Assembly (NCBI RefSeq): GCF_001720465.1
Contig: NZ_CP017113.1
Coordinates: forward strand, 558,001-622,000
Length of the DNA stretch: 64,000 nucleotides
From: Porphyrobacter sp. LM 6
Lineage (GTDB): Bacteria; Pseudomonadota; Alphaproteobacteria; Sphingomonadales; Sphingomonadaceae
Reading direction: 5' to 3'
Shown: positions 29,551-37,717 of the stretch, piece after piece
Layout: each line of letters opens with the position of its first letter
Numbering within the stretch: position 1 is the stretch's first letter
The notes under the pieces: model-generated
Databases searched by the model: none
Seen by the model: the letters and a program-made list of their open reading frames with translations, nothing else
What the model was told of the DNA's origin: nothing
Program-made: the position numbers and the translations under genes

Positions 29551-30975
29551 ATGACCCGCACCATCCTCGCCGCACTTCTGCTTGCGAGCTCCACCGCCAC
29601 GCCGGTGCTCGCCAAGGAGCATCGCCACGCGCCGCCGCCCGAGCCTAAGGCAAAGAACGTGATCCTGTTCATCGGAGACGGGATGGGCATTTCCACCATC
29701 ACCGCCGCGCGCATCTATGACGGGCAGAAGCGCGGGGAGACGGGCGAGGAAAACCAGCTCTCCTTCGAGAAATTCCCCAATGTCGCGCTGATGAAGACCT
29801 ACAACACCAACGCGCAGGTGCCCGACAGTGCGGGCACGGCGACGGCGATGCACTCCGGCGTGAAGACCCGGATCGGGGTGCTCGGTATCGGGCCGGACGC
29901 GGAAAAGGGCGTATGCCGGGACGCGCTCGCGCATCCCTTGCCGCTGCTCGGCGAGGAAGCCAAAGCGCGCGGACTGGCGCTCGGCATTGTCACCACCACC
30001 CGGATCACGCATGCGACTCCGGCCAGCGTCTATTCGCGCAGCGCTGACCGCGACTGGGAAAGCGACACCAACATTCCCGCAGCGCAAGCGGGTCAGGGCT
30101 GCAAAGACATCGCGCTGCAACTCTCCGAGGCGAAGTTCGATGTGGCGCTCGGTGGCGGCACGGCGATGTTCTACGGCAAGAACGGGGGCGGGCGGCGCGC
30201 TGATGCGGCGGCGGATCTGCCCGCTCAATGGGCCGCGACAAATGGCGGCGTGGTGGTGAAGGACGCAGCCGGTCTCGCCGCCGCGCCGATGGACAAGCCG
30301 GTGTTCGGCCTGTTCAACCCCAGCCACATGACCTTCATGGCCGATCGCAAGCCCGATTCGCCCGAACCGACCCTGACCGCCATGACCGCGCAGGCCATCG
30401 CCCGGCTCAAGGCCGATCCGGACGGCTATTACCTGATGGTCGAAGGCGGACGTATCGATCACGCACATCACGCCGGGCAGGCGGGTTATGCGCTGGAAGA
30501 GGCGGTGGAGTTTGCCCGCGCGGTGCAATGGGCGGTCGATCATACCAATCCCAAAGACACCCTGATCATGGTGACCGCCGATCACAGCCACGTGTTCACG
30601 ATCGCGGGCTATCCCAAGCGGGGCAACGATATCCTCGGGCTGGTGGTGCCACCTGCGGGAACGGGCGAAGATGGCGGGGACGGCCAGTCTCCTCTCACAG
30701 CGATTGACGGCAAGCCATACACCACGCTCGGTTACGCCAACGGTCCGGGCGGCATCTATGTCGACGAGGACGGAGATGGCGAGCACGCCCGACCGGTTCC
30801 GCAGACCGGGTTGGGCGCGCGCCAACAGGCGCTGGTGCCGCTCGGCGCAGAAACCCACGGCGGCGAGGATGTCGCCCTGTTCGCCACCGGCCCGGGCGCA
30901 GCACGCGCGCGCGGCGTGATCGAGCAGAACGTGATCTACTCGATCATCCGCAAGGCCTTCGGCTGGGAAAGGTGA
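29551..30975 (+). CDS. phoA: alkaline phosphatase, exported
   Basis: A 474-residue periplasmic phosphomonoesterase. The signal peptide is MTRTILAALLLASSTATPVLA. The active-site serine is Ser93 in DSAGTATAM; metal-binding elements are FIGDGMG near residue 38, EGGRIDHAHHAG and TADHSHV. The start at 29551 is supported by GGAGA eight bases upstream; a second ATG at 29533 is possible. A short insert rich in Gly and Asp (GTGEDGGDGQ) lies near residue 370, as seen in some family members. It would free phosphate when it is scarce. Confidence 0.93.
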   Translation: MTRTILAALLLASSTATPVLAKEHRHAPPPEPKAKNVILFIGDGMGISTITAARIYDGQKRGETGEENQLSFEKFPNVALMKTYNTNAQVPDSAGTATAMHSGVKTRIGVLGIGPDAEKGVCRDALAHPLPLLGEEAKARGLALGIVTTTRITHATPASVYSRSADRDWESDTNIPAAQAGQGCKDIALQLSEAKFDVALGGGTAMFYGKNGGGRRADAAADLPAQWAATNGGVVVKDAAGLAAAPMDKPVFGLFNPSHMTFMADRKPDSPEPTLTAMTAQAIARLKADPDGYYLMVEGGRIDHAHHAGQAGYALEEAVEFARAVQWAVDHTNPKDTLIMVTADHSHVFTIAGYPKRGNDILGLVVPPAGTGEDGGDGQSPLTAIDGKPYTTLGYANGPGGIYVDEDGDGEHARPVPQTGLGARQQALVPLGAETHGGEDVALFATGPGAARARGVIEQNVIYSIIRKAFGWER

Positions 30976-31150
30976 TTTGGTTTCGCCATTCCCGAGCCTG
31001 ATGGCGGCTTTGTAGAACGCCCGTCCGCTGGTTCAGGCATCGCCGAAAAGTGCTTCGACCGAGAACCGGCGCGCAGCGCACTCAATGTGCGTGAGCACCG
31101 GAAGCGCAGGGCGGAGCGCTTTGCAGGCCTGCATGAACCGGCTGGACATC

Positions 31151-31187
31151 AAAAAACCCTCGACCCGGGGGCGATGGGTCGAGGGTT
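31151..31187 (-). terminator. intrinsic terminator, minus strand
   Basis: A perfect 12-bp stem (31155-31166 with 31176-31187, core CCCTCGACCC/GGGTCGAGGG) has a nine-base loop and, read on the minus strand, is followed by TTTTTT. It can end transcripts from lolA or from the candidate small RNA upstream of it. Confidence 0.9.
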
Positions 31188-31278
31188 CCATGGAGCGTTC
31201 GTCACGCTTTGTGCAAGACAGGCCCTTTTCGAAGGGTGGGCAACAGGGGGGAAACCTCCCTTCGGCCCGTCTTGTTGC
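31157..31278 (-). ncRNA. candidate structured small RNA between lolA and phoA
   Basis: Read on the minus strand, this 120-nt stretch has a GATAAT box (31284-31289) just upstream. It then forms a long interrupted stem: CAAGACGGGCCGAAGGG pairs with CCCTTC, GGCC and GTCTTG segments between 31214 and 31274. A small hairpin (AGCGT/ACGCT) and the strong terminator follow. No open frame fits. It may be a stand-alone sRNA or the structured 3' end of the lolA mRNA. I could not match it to a known RNA family. The rest of the 388-bp gap (30976-31150 and 31290-31363) shows nothing further. Confidence 0.45.
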
Positions 31279-31363
31279 GAATGATTATCCGATTGCGCCT
31301 TTCAGCCACATGAACGAAGCGGAAATTCTGTCGCTTTCATACAACCGTTCGCCGCTGTCCGGT

Positions 31364-32035
31364 TCATCCCGGACGACGAACCGAGCGTCGCGGGTCGCGG
31401 AAATTGAACGTGCTGTCGGGGACGCTCACGCCGTAGCGCTGATTCGACAATTCCACCCGCGTGCGGTTGTTCTGCGCGTCGAGCGCGACCCAGTGGGTCA
31501 GCTGCAGCCCGCCGGGCGCCGAAGCGTTCTTGACGAAGATCAGGTTGATCATCCCGAATTCGGGCTTCTTGGGATCGCGCACTTCGACGCTGAACACGTT
31601 CGGATTGCCGGTCGGAATCAGCTTGCCATAGCGCTTCACGTCGCGGTCGGGATCGAACAGCGCGCCCAGCGGCGAATTGCCGATCGGCCAGCGTTCGACC
31701 TGGTTGACCTCGTAATCGATGACGTAGAGCGACTTGCCGTTCGAGATGACGAGGAAGTCGGCGTCCTTGCCGTAATCGAAGCGGATCTTGCCCGGACGCT
31801 TGAGCGTCATGACGCCGCGCACGGTGTTGCCCATGCGGTCGGTCTGGGTGAAATCGGCGCGCATCGTGCCGATCGATCGCAGCGCGCCGACCACGCGATC
31901 AAGATCGCCGGTGGTGGTCTGGGCAGCGAGCGGGGGGGCGAGTTCGGCCGGTGCGCCGGGCGCAAGGCCAAGCGCGAAGGCGCCGGCCCCGAGGCCGAGC
32001 AGCAGTGCGCGTGCGGTGTTCTGGATCGTGATCAT
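31364..32035 (-). CDS. lolA: outer-membrane lipoprotein carrier protein LolA-like
   Basis: A 223-residue periplasmic chaperone that carries lipoproteins from the inner to the outer membrane. A signal peptide covers about residues 1-38. The mature part shows MRADFTQTDRMGNTVRGVMTLKRPGKIRFDY, the usual LolA beta-strand start, and continues as the half-barrel fold. It is followed downstream by the candidate RNA and terminator. The gene fits with lgt in the same window for lipoprotein handling. Confidence 0.88.
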   Translation of the reverse strand: MITIQNTARALLLGLGAGAFALGLAPGAPAELAPPLAAQTTTGDLDRVVGALRSIGTMRADFTQTDRMGNTVRGVMTLKRPGKIRFDYGKDADFLVISNGKSLYVIDYEVNQVERWPIGNSPLGALFDPDRDVKRYGKLIPTGNPNVFSVEVRDPKKPEFGMINLIFVKNASAPGGLQLTHWVALDAQNNRTRVELSNQRYGVSVPDSTFNFRDPRRSVRRPG

Positions 32036-32119
32036 GCCGTGCCGGTTAAGGCCGCTGGCTTGAACTGTCGATGAATCTTTGCGCCTGCCGTTGTTCAGCG
32101 GGCGCGCAGGCCCAAGACC

Positions 32120-32287
32120 TTACTTGATCTTGGCTTCCTTGAACTCGACGTGCTTGCGCGCGACGGGGTCATACTTGCGGAAGCTCATCTTCTCGGTGAT
32201 GTTGCGCGGGTTCTTCTTGGTCACGTAGAAGAAGCCGGTGCCCTCGCTCGAGACGAGGCGGATCTTGACGGTGGTGGGCTTCGCCAT
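32120..32287 (-). CDS. rpmG: 50S ribosomal protein L33
   Basis: A 55-residue ribosomal protein of the large subunit. The translation begins [20 protein letters not shown] and continues with YVTKKNPRN, then ends FKEAKIK, a full-length L33. The ATG at 32287 and stop at 32120 give the normal length. The zinc-binding Cys pairs of the C+ form are absent, so this is the zinc-free version common in Proteobacteria. Confidence 0.97.
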   Translation of the reverse strand: MAKPTTVKIRLVSSEGTGFFYVTKKNPRNITEKMSFRKYDPVARKHVEFKEAKIK

Positions 32288-32427
32288 GGCGGTATCCTGT
32301 CAAATGGGTCGGCCCGGTCAGACGCAGCTTTCGGGCATAAAAAGCAAATAGCGGCGCGCCCGGAAGGCCCGGCACACCGCCACACGGACGCGCCATTCGC
32401 CGATTCACGGGGAAAAGTCAAGGCGGC

Positions 32428-32850
32428 TTACCAGTCGGAGGCTCTGGGCTTCCCGCGATTGGCCTTTACCGCGCCGCGCACCTTCTTGACCTTCAGCCGT
32501 TCGGTCTTGCCCACGCGGTTGAGCCGGGTCTTGGCGCGGCGTTTGGGCTGGGTCTGCGCCTCTTCCAGCAGCGCGGTCAGCTTGGCGCGGGCATCCTGAC
32601 GGTTGGCCTCCTGCGTGCGGTGCGCCTTCGAGGTGATGATGAGATCGCCGTTCCCCGCCAGCTTCGATCCAGCCAGCGACCGCAAACGCGTAAACACCGG
32701 CGGCTCGAGGCGCAGGGCGTAGATATTGACCCGCAGCTCGACTTCGGTCGCGACCTTGTTGGCATTCTGGCCGCCCGGGCCTGATCCTGCGAGGAAGCTC
32801 TCGGTGGCAAGGCGCAAGGCGCGCGAGGTCAGAGGTTCCTCGTCATCCAT
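32428..32850 (-). CDS. arfB: alternative ribosome-rescue factor / peptidyl-tRNA hydrolase ArfB
   Basis: A 140-residue release-factor-like protein that hydrolyses peptidyl-tRNA on stalled ribosomes. The GGQ motif is at 26-28 within GSGPGGQNANK, and the C-terminus is a basic tail (QPKRRAKTRLNR...KVKKVRG) that would enter the empty mRNA channel. It lacks the stop-codon recognition domain of RF1/RF2. The start at 32850 overlaps the end of the pseudouridine synthase gene by eight bases. Confidence 0.93.
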   Translation of the reverse strand: MDDEEPLTSRALRLATESFLAGSGPGGQNANKVATEVELRVNIYALRLEPPVFTRLRSLAGSKLAGNGDLIITSKAHRTQEANRQDARAKLTALLEEAQTQPKRRAKTRLNRVGKTERLKVKKVRGAVKANRGKPRASDW

Positions 32851-33505
32851 CCTTCGCCCCGAGCGCAAGGAAGTCCGCCGGCAGGGGAGCGCGCGCTTCG
32901 ATCGCGGGTTTGCCGGGGCGGGTGACGGTCAGGCTCTCGGCATGGAGCATCGTCCGCTTCGCGCCCGGCGCGTTGCCGGTGCCATAGACTGGGTCGCCCA
33001 GCAAAGGCGCACCAAGGCCCTTCAATGCATGGACGCGCAACTGATGCGTGCGCCCCGTTTCGGGGCGGAATCGGATCAGGCTGTGCGGGCCGAGTTCCTC
33101 GACCAGTTCCCAGTGCGAGACGGCGGGCTTGCCCTTCTTCGCCGCAATCATCCGCCAGCCTTTCTCGGCCGAACTGATCTTGGCGAGCGACAATTCGATC
33201 GTGCCCGATGTGTCCGGCGGATGCCCGGCGAGGATGGCAAGATAGGTCTTGGCGACGGCGCGTTCCTCGAACGCCCGGTTGAACCGGGCCAGCGCCTTGG
33301 GATTGCGGGCGAGCAGCAGGCAGCCCGAGGTATCGGTGTCGAGCCGGTGCACCGCCACCGGCGGGCGCTGGAAGCCGAGTTTTAGCCGCTCGAGGTGGTC
33401 TTCGAGGCAGATGCCGCCCTTGCGCGGGCGATCGAGCGCCATGCCCGAAGGCTTGTCGATCACCAGCGCTTCGCCGTCTTCGTATAGGATTTTGATGTCA
33501 GCCAT
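32843..33505 (-). CDS. RluA-family RNA pseudouridine synthase
   Basis: A 220-residue enzyme that converts uridine to pseudouridine in rRNA or tRNA. The catalytic aspartate is Asp56 in HRLDTDTSG; GRTHQLRVH and LLGDPVYG complete the family core. There is no S4 domain, so it resembles RluA/RluC-short or TruC types; the target base cannot be named. It is coupled to arfB, giving a small translation-related operon. Confidence 0.92.
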   Translation of the reverse strand: MADIKILYEDGEALVIDKPSGMALDRPRKGGICLEDHLERLKLGFQRPPVAVHRLDTDTSGCLLLARNPKALARFNRAFEERAVAKTYLAILAGHPPDTSGTIELSLAKISSAEKGWRMIAAKKGKPAVSHWELVEELGPHSLIRFRPETGRTHQLRVHALKGLGAPLLGDPVYGTGNAPGAKRTMLHAESLTVTRPGKPAIEARAPLPADFLALGAKDG

Positions 33506-33543
33506 GGTGCCCGTTAGCCGCTTGGGCAGGGCTTGTCGAAGAA

Positions 33544-35358
33544 CTAAACCAGCACTGCCCGCATCAGCCCGCGCACCGCGTTGCCGATCCAGAATCCGTT
33601 TGCCAGATCGTCCAGCGTCAGCCGCGCCTCGCGCGCGCGACCATCGGCGATCAGGTGTTCGCGCAGCACGCCCGGCAGCAGGCCGAGATCGGTGGGCGGG
33701 GTCAGCAGGATGCCGTCCGGCCCCTCGGCGAAGATGCTCGTCCAGCTGCCCTCGGTCACCAGCCCGTCGGCGCGCACGAGCACGGCCTCGTCCGCGCCGA
33801 ACATCCGGGCGGCCTCGCGCGCACCGTCATAAAAGCCGCGGTCGGAAGTCTTGTGCATCAGCCGCCAGTCGGACGGATCGAGCGGATGCGGCAGCGCCGC
33901 CACCTTGACCGGTTCGGCCAGCGGCGCGGGCAGTGGCCCAGCCTCGAGTGCGCTGGCTCCGCTGCGGGCGACCAGCAACCGCACCTTGGCCGGCGCATCA
34001 AGCTCGAAGCACAGCGCCTGAATCTGGTTACGTGCCGCATGGCGATCGAACGCAAAGCCGAGCGTCGCGGCGCTGGCCTTCATCCGTGCCAGATGGAGTT
34101 CGAGCAGCGCGATCCCGCTGTCCGGCTCGAAGCGCATGGTTTCGATCAGGTCGGGCGTGGGTGCGGAAAGCTCGGGCGCGGCGCGGCGCACGAAGCCCGC
34201 CTTGATCTCGCATTCGCGCCGTTCTGCCAGCGGATCGCTGTCGGCTACGATGGCCGAGCCGATGCCGAGCACCGCGCGGCCCTGCCCGTTCTCGATCGGG
34301 GTCAGCCGCAAGGTGCGGATCGCGACGTTGAAGGCGGCGTTGCCGTCCCCGTCGATCCGCCCGATTGCCCCGCAATAGACCCCGCGCGCATCGCGCTCGA
34401 CGTCGCCGAGCAGTTCCATCGCCCGGATCTTGGGCGCGCCGGTGATCGAACCGCACGGGAACAGCGCGCGCACCAGATCCATCGCGCCCTTGCCGGGGCT
34501 GAGCCGCGCGCGCACGGTCGAGACCATCTGGTGCACTGTCGGGTAGCTTTCGACCGCGAAGGGCGCATCCACGCGCACGCTCCCCGCCTCGGCGACGCGC
34601 GAGAGGTCGTTGCGCATCAGATCGACGATCATCAGGTTTTCGGCGCGGTCCTTGACCGAGGTGGCAAGGTCTTCGGCCAGCGCCGCATCCGCTGCCGGAT
34701 CGGCCGAACGCGGACGTGTGCCCTTCATCGGCTTGACCTTGGCCTCGGTGCCATTGAGGGCCACGAACAGCTCGGGCGAGAAGCTCAGCAGCCAGTGCGC
34801 CCCGTCAAAGATCAACCCGCCATAGCCAGCCGATGCCGCCGGACGCAGCGCGGCGTAGAGCCCCACTGGATCGCCGCGGAACGATCCGGCGAGGCCATAG
34901 GTGAGGTTCGCCTGATAGATGTCGCCCGCGCTGATCGCCTCGCGCAGGGTGGCGAAGGCCGCTTCATAGCCACCGGGCGAAAGCTGGGGTTCCATCGGGC
35001 CGAGCGTGCCGGGGCCTTGCGCGCGGGCGGCGAGCCAGCTGGGCACATCGGCGGCGGCGATCCGCTGCGGCGCATCGAACAGGCCGAGCCACACCAACGG
35101 CCCAGCCGCGCCCGATCGTGCGGCGGCAATCCCCGCTAGCTTCGGCTCGAGCGCCAATCCTGCCTCGTAAGCAATATAGCCGGCAAGCGACCTTCCGCTT
35201 GCCTGCCGCGCAGCATCGGCGGCTTCGAGCACCGCCGAAACCTCGTCGGGCCGGGTGGCAATGAACAGCTGCTCTGGCGCTTCGTACAGCAGCGCATCGG
35301 CCGCGGCCTCTCCGGCGCGGGCATCATCGAGCAGGACAAAAGGCACAGGCTGACCCAT
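33544..35358 (-). CDS. pabBC: aminodeoxychorismate synthase component I fused to aminodeoxychorismate lyase
   Basis: A 604-residue bifunctional enzyme for p-aminobenzoate, the folate precursor. Residues 1 to about 395 form the PabB chorismate-binding domain, with IKAGFVRR at its end and PCGSITGAPKIRAMELL in the catalytic region. Residues about 400-604 are the PLP-dependent lyase PabC (LIETMRFEPDSG..., then VTEGSWTSIFAE and LPGVLREHLI). Both activities in one chain is a known fusion in Sphingomonadales. A TAAGGA site precedes the chosen start. The glutamine amidotransferase partner (PabA) is not in the window. Confidence 0.93.
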   Translation of the reverse strand: MGQPVPFVLLDDARAGEAAADALLYEAPEQLFIATRPDEVSAVLEAADAARQASGRSLAGYIAYEAGLALEPKLAGIAAARSGAAGPLVWLGLFDAPQRIAAADVPSWLAARAQGPGTLGPMEPQLSPGGYEAAFATLREAISAGDIYQANLTYGLAGSFRGDPVGLYAALRPAASAGYGGLIFDGAHWLLSFSPELFVALNGTEAKVKPMKGTRPRSADPAADAALAEDLATSVKDRAENLMIVDLMRNDLSRVAEAGSVRVDAPFAVESYPTVHQMVSTVRARLSPGKGAMDLVRALFPCGSITGAPKIRAMELLGDVERDARGVYCGAIGRIDGDGNAAFNVAIRTLRLTPIENGQGRAVLGIGSAIVADSDPLAERRECEIKAGFVRRAAPELSAPTPDLIETMRFEPDSGIALLELHLARMKASAATLGFAFDRHAARNQIQALCFELDAPAKVRLLVARSGASALEAGPLPAPLAEPVKVAALPHPLDPSDWRLMHKTSDRGFYDGAREAARMFGADEAVLVRADGLVTEGSWTSIFAEGPDGILLTPPTDLGLLPGVLREHLIADGRAREARLTLDDLANGFWIGNAVRGLMRAVLV

Positions 35359-35459
35359 CGGCGTTTCCTTAGCCCAATTCGCCGCCAAGTCGAGAACTTG
35401 ACCGCCGCCACCTGCGCCGCCAAACCTGCGGCTCCATAAGCACCATCGGGAACAAGCAC

Positions 35460-36998
35460 ATGGCGGACGGCGCAGGCGATATCTTTCTGGGACTTGGCAA
35501 TGATGGATCGCGTCAGGCGCTCAACCTTGGCCGCGCCAATCGCCACGGGCTGATCGCGGGGGCGACCGGCACCGGCAAGACCGTGACCTTGCAGGGCATC
35601 GCCGAGAGCTTTTCCGCTGCCGGGGTGCCGGTGTTCGTCGCCGACGTGAAGGGCGATCTGTCGGGCATCGCGATGGCCGGCTCGCCGACCTTCAAGCATG
35701 CCGACAAGCTGGAAAGCCGCGCGAAAGAGCTCGGCATGACGGACTATGCCTATGCCGATAATCCCGTGATCTTCTGGGATCTCTACGGCGAACAGGGCCA
35801 CCCGATCCGCACCACGATATCGGAAATGGGCCCGCTGCTGCTCGCGCGCCTGCTCGATCTCAACGAGACGCAGGAAGGCGTGTTGCAGATCATCTTCCGC
35901 TACGCCGACGAGAACGGCTTGCTGCTGCTCGATCTGGAAGATCTGACCGCGCTGCTCGCCTGGGCTAACGAAAATGCCTCGGAACTGTCGGGCAAGTACG
36001 GCAATGTCGCCAAGCCTTCGGTCGGCTCGATCCAGCGCCAGCTGCTCTCGTTCGAGGCGCAGGGCGCGGAGCATTTCTTCGGCGAACCGGCGCTGGAAAT
36101 CGGCGATTTCCTGAAGGTGGACGATCAGGGGCGCGGCTATGTGAACGTGCTCGCCGCCGACAAGCTGATGCGCAGCCCCAAGCTCTATGCCACCTTCCTG
36201 CTGTGGCTGCTGGCGGAACTGTTTGAATCGCTGCCCGAAGTCGGCGATCCGGAGAAGCCCAAGCTGGTGTTCTTCTTTGATGAAGCGCACCTGCTGTTCA
36301 CCGATGCTCCGCCGGCCTTGCTCGACAAGATCGAGCAGGTGGTACGGCTGATCCGGTCGAAGGGCGTGGGGGTCTACTTTGTCACCCAGAACCCGATCGA
36401 CATTCCCGAGCGGGTCGCGGGCCAGCTTGGCAACCGGGTGCAGCACGCGCTGCGCGCCTTCACGCCGCGCGATCAGCGGGCGATCAAGGCGGCTTCGGAA
36501 ACCTTCCGCATCAACCCCAAGCTCGATGTCGAGACCGCGATTACCGAGCTCAAGGTGGGCGAGGCGCTGGTTTCGACGCTGGACGAAGACGGCGCGCCGA
36601 CGATTGTCGAGCGTACGCTGATCAAGCCGCCGCGTTCGCGCCTTGGGCCGGTGAGCGAGAAGGAGCGCGCGATCATCCAGTCGATCAGCCCGGTCGAGGG
36701 GAAATACGACACCCGCGTCGATCGCGAGAGCGCCGAGGAAGTGCTCGCCGCCAAGGCTGCCGATGCCGCCGCGACCGCCGAGGAAGTCGCCGAGAAGGGC
36801 GAAGAACAGGTTGCCAAGCGCGAGCGCAAGACGCCTTCGATGTGGGAGAAGGCGGGCAAGAGCGCGCTGACGGCGGCGTCCGGTTCGCTGGCCTCGATCG
36901 CGGTTGCCGCGGTGCTCGGCAAGAAGTCGGGCGCGGACCCGCTGCGGAGCGGGGCGACCGCGTTCGTCCGCAATATATTTGGCAGCCTGATGCGCTAG
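35460..36998 (+). CDS. HerA-like ATPase, DUF853 family
   Basis: A 512-residue P-loop ATPase of the HerA/FtsK superfamily. Walker A is GATGTGKT at 34-41; Walker B is [11 protein letters not shown] near 270-280; [26 protein letters not shown] supplies the sensor and arginine-finger region. The C-terminus has an Ala/Glu-rich stretch and a hydrophobic Ala/Val segment. It may translocate or remodel DNA, but the biological role of DUF853 proteins is unclear. No NurA nuclease is adjacent. It diverges from pabBC and is followed by the parS-like palindrome. Confidence 0.9.
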   Translation: MADGAGDIFLGLGNDGSRQALNLGRANRHGLIAGATGTGKTVTLQGIAESFSAAGVPVFVADVKGDLSGIAMAGSPTFKHADKLESRAKELGMTDYAYADNPVIFWDLYGEQGHPIRTTISEMGPLLLARLLDLNETQEGVLQIIFRYADENGLLLLDLEDLTALLAWANENASELSGKYGNVAKPSVGSIQRQLLSFEAQGAEHFFGEPALEIGDFLKVDDQGRGYVNVLAADKLMRSPKLYATFLLWLLAELFESLPEVGDPEKPKLVFFFDEAHLLFTDAPPALLDKIEQVVRLIRSKGVGVYFVTQNPIDIPERVAGQLGNRVQHALRAFTPRDQRAIKAASETFRINPKLDVETAITELKVGEALVSTLDEDGAPTIVERTLIKPPRSRLGPVSEKERAIIQSISPVEGKYDTRVDRESAEEVLAAKAADAAATAEEVAEKGEEQVAKRERKTPSMWEKAGKSALTAASGSLASIAVAAVLGKKSGADPLRSGATAFVRNIFGSLMR

Positions 36999-37011
36999 GC
37001 TTCAGGCCCAA

Positions 37012-37041
37012 GCGGCAATGTTCCACGTGGAACATTGCCGC
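37012..37041. promoter_or_regulatory. 30-bp perfect palindrome containing a parS-like ParB site
   Basis: GCGGCAATGTTCCAC followed by its exact reverse complement. The central 16 bp, TGTTCCACGTGGAACA (37019-37034), fits the TGTTnCACGTGnAACA pattern of bacterial parS sites. It lies outside coding sequence, 13 bp after the HerA-like gene. If functional it would be bound by ParB during chromosome segregation, which would place this region in the origin-proximal part of the chromosome. No parAB genes are present here. Confidence 0.75.
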
Positions 37042-37057
37042 AATGGGGGCCGAAGAG

Positions 37058-37090
37058 GGGTCTAGAGAGGGTCTAAGGGGGGTCTAGAGC
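37058..37090 (+). repeat. three 11-bp tandem repeats (GGGTCTA core) beside the palindrome
   Basis: GGGTCTA begins at 37058, 37069 and 37080, an exact 11-bp period. The three units are GGGTCTAGAGA, GGGTCTAAGGG and GGGTCTAGAGC. They lie between the parS-like site and the stop of the VOC gene. Confidence 0.8.
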
Positions 37091-37093
37091 GAC

Positions 37094-37480
37094 CTAACCC
37101 TCGGCTGGCGCGACCATGCAGAAGGCGTTGAGCTTGTTCCCGTCGGGATCGCGGAAATAGCCGGCATAGAAGCCGTCATCCCCGCGCGGGCCGGGCGCGC
37201 CTTCGTCGCTGCCGCCATGCGCCATCGCGATGTCATAGACCGCGTGGACATCCTCCGGCGTCTTCACTTCGAGCGCGACCATCACCCCGTTGCCGACTGT
37301 CGCGGGCTGGCCATCGAACGGCTTGGTAATTCCGATCCCCGGCGCGCCGCCCCATTCGCCCCAGGCGATGAAGCTTTCAAAATCCATCATCCGCCCGACC
37401 CCGAAATGGGCCGCCAGCGCATCATAGAACGCCGCCGCGCGCGGCAGATCATTGGTGCCCAGAGTGACGTAGCCGATCAT
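37094..37480 (-). CDS. VOC-family (glyoxalase/dioxygenase fold) protein
   Basis: A 128-residue protein starting MIGYVTLGTNDLPRAAAFYD, the typical first strand-helix of the vicinal-oxygen-chelate fold, and ending YFRDPDGNKLNAF, with the usual late metal-region Asp and a Lys/Asn pair. GGAGGA precedes the start at good spacing. Members include glyoxalases, dioxygenases and resistance proteins; nothing here tells them apart. Confidence 0.86.
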   Translation of the reverse strand: MIGYVTLGTNDLPRAAAFYDALAAHFGVGRMMDFESFIAWGEWGGAPGIGITKPFDGQPATVGNGVMVALEVKTPEDVHAVYDIAMAHGGSDEGAPGPRGDDGFYAGYFRDPDGNKLNAFCMVAPAEG

Positions 37481-37682
37481 GCGTAATTCCTCCCGTGTAA
37501 CGCGACTCGCGAATGGGAGAACATTACATGAACATAAAGTCGGCAACAAGTAGGGATGGGTTGGATATCGGCCCGTCACCGGACGGGCCGCGAGCGCACG
37601 CGCGCGAGCCGCAGGCGATCCGGAGCGAAGCGGAGGAGGCTCGCCGAGGACTGCGCGCCGGAGGGCGTGCAGCAAACAAGAA

Positions 37683-37714
37683 AAGCCTAGCCCCGTGTCA
37701 GGCACGGGGCGACG
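37683..37714. repeat. REP-like palindromic repeat (family A, copy 3)
   Basis: A 32-bp sequence matches the copy at 17898-17930 at 29 of 32 positions and keeps the CCCCGTG...CACGGGG palindrome. It lies just before the 3' end of the aminopeptidase gene. The rest of the gap (37481-37682) holds no gene that I can support. Confidence 0.85.
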
Positions 37715-37717
37715 ATA

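Noticed and set aside
31085..32074. A plus-strand frame covering the gap after phoA and lolA
   Set aside because: It spans the terminator hairpin and is antisense to lolA; no signal or family pattern.
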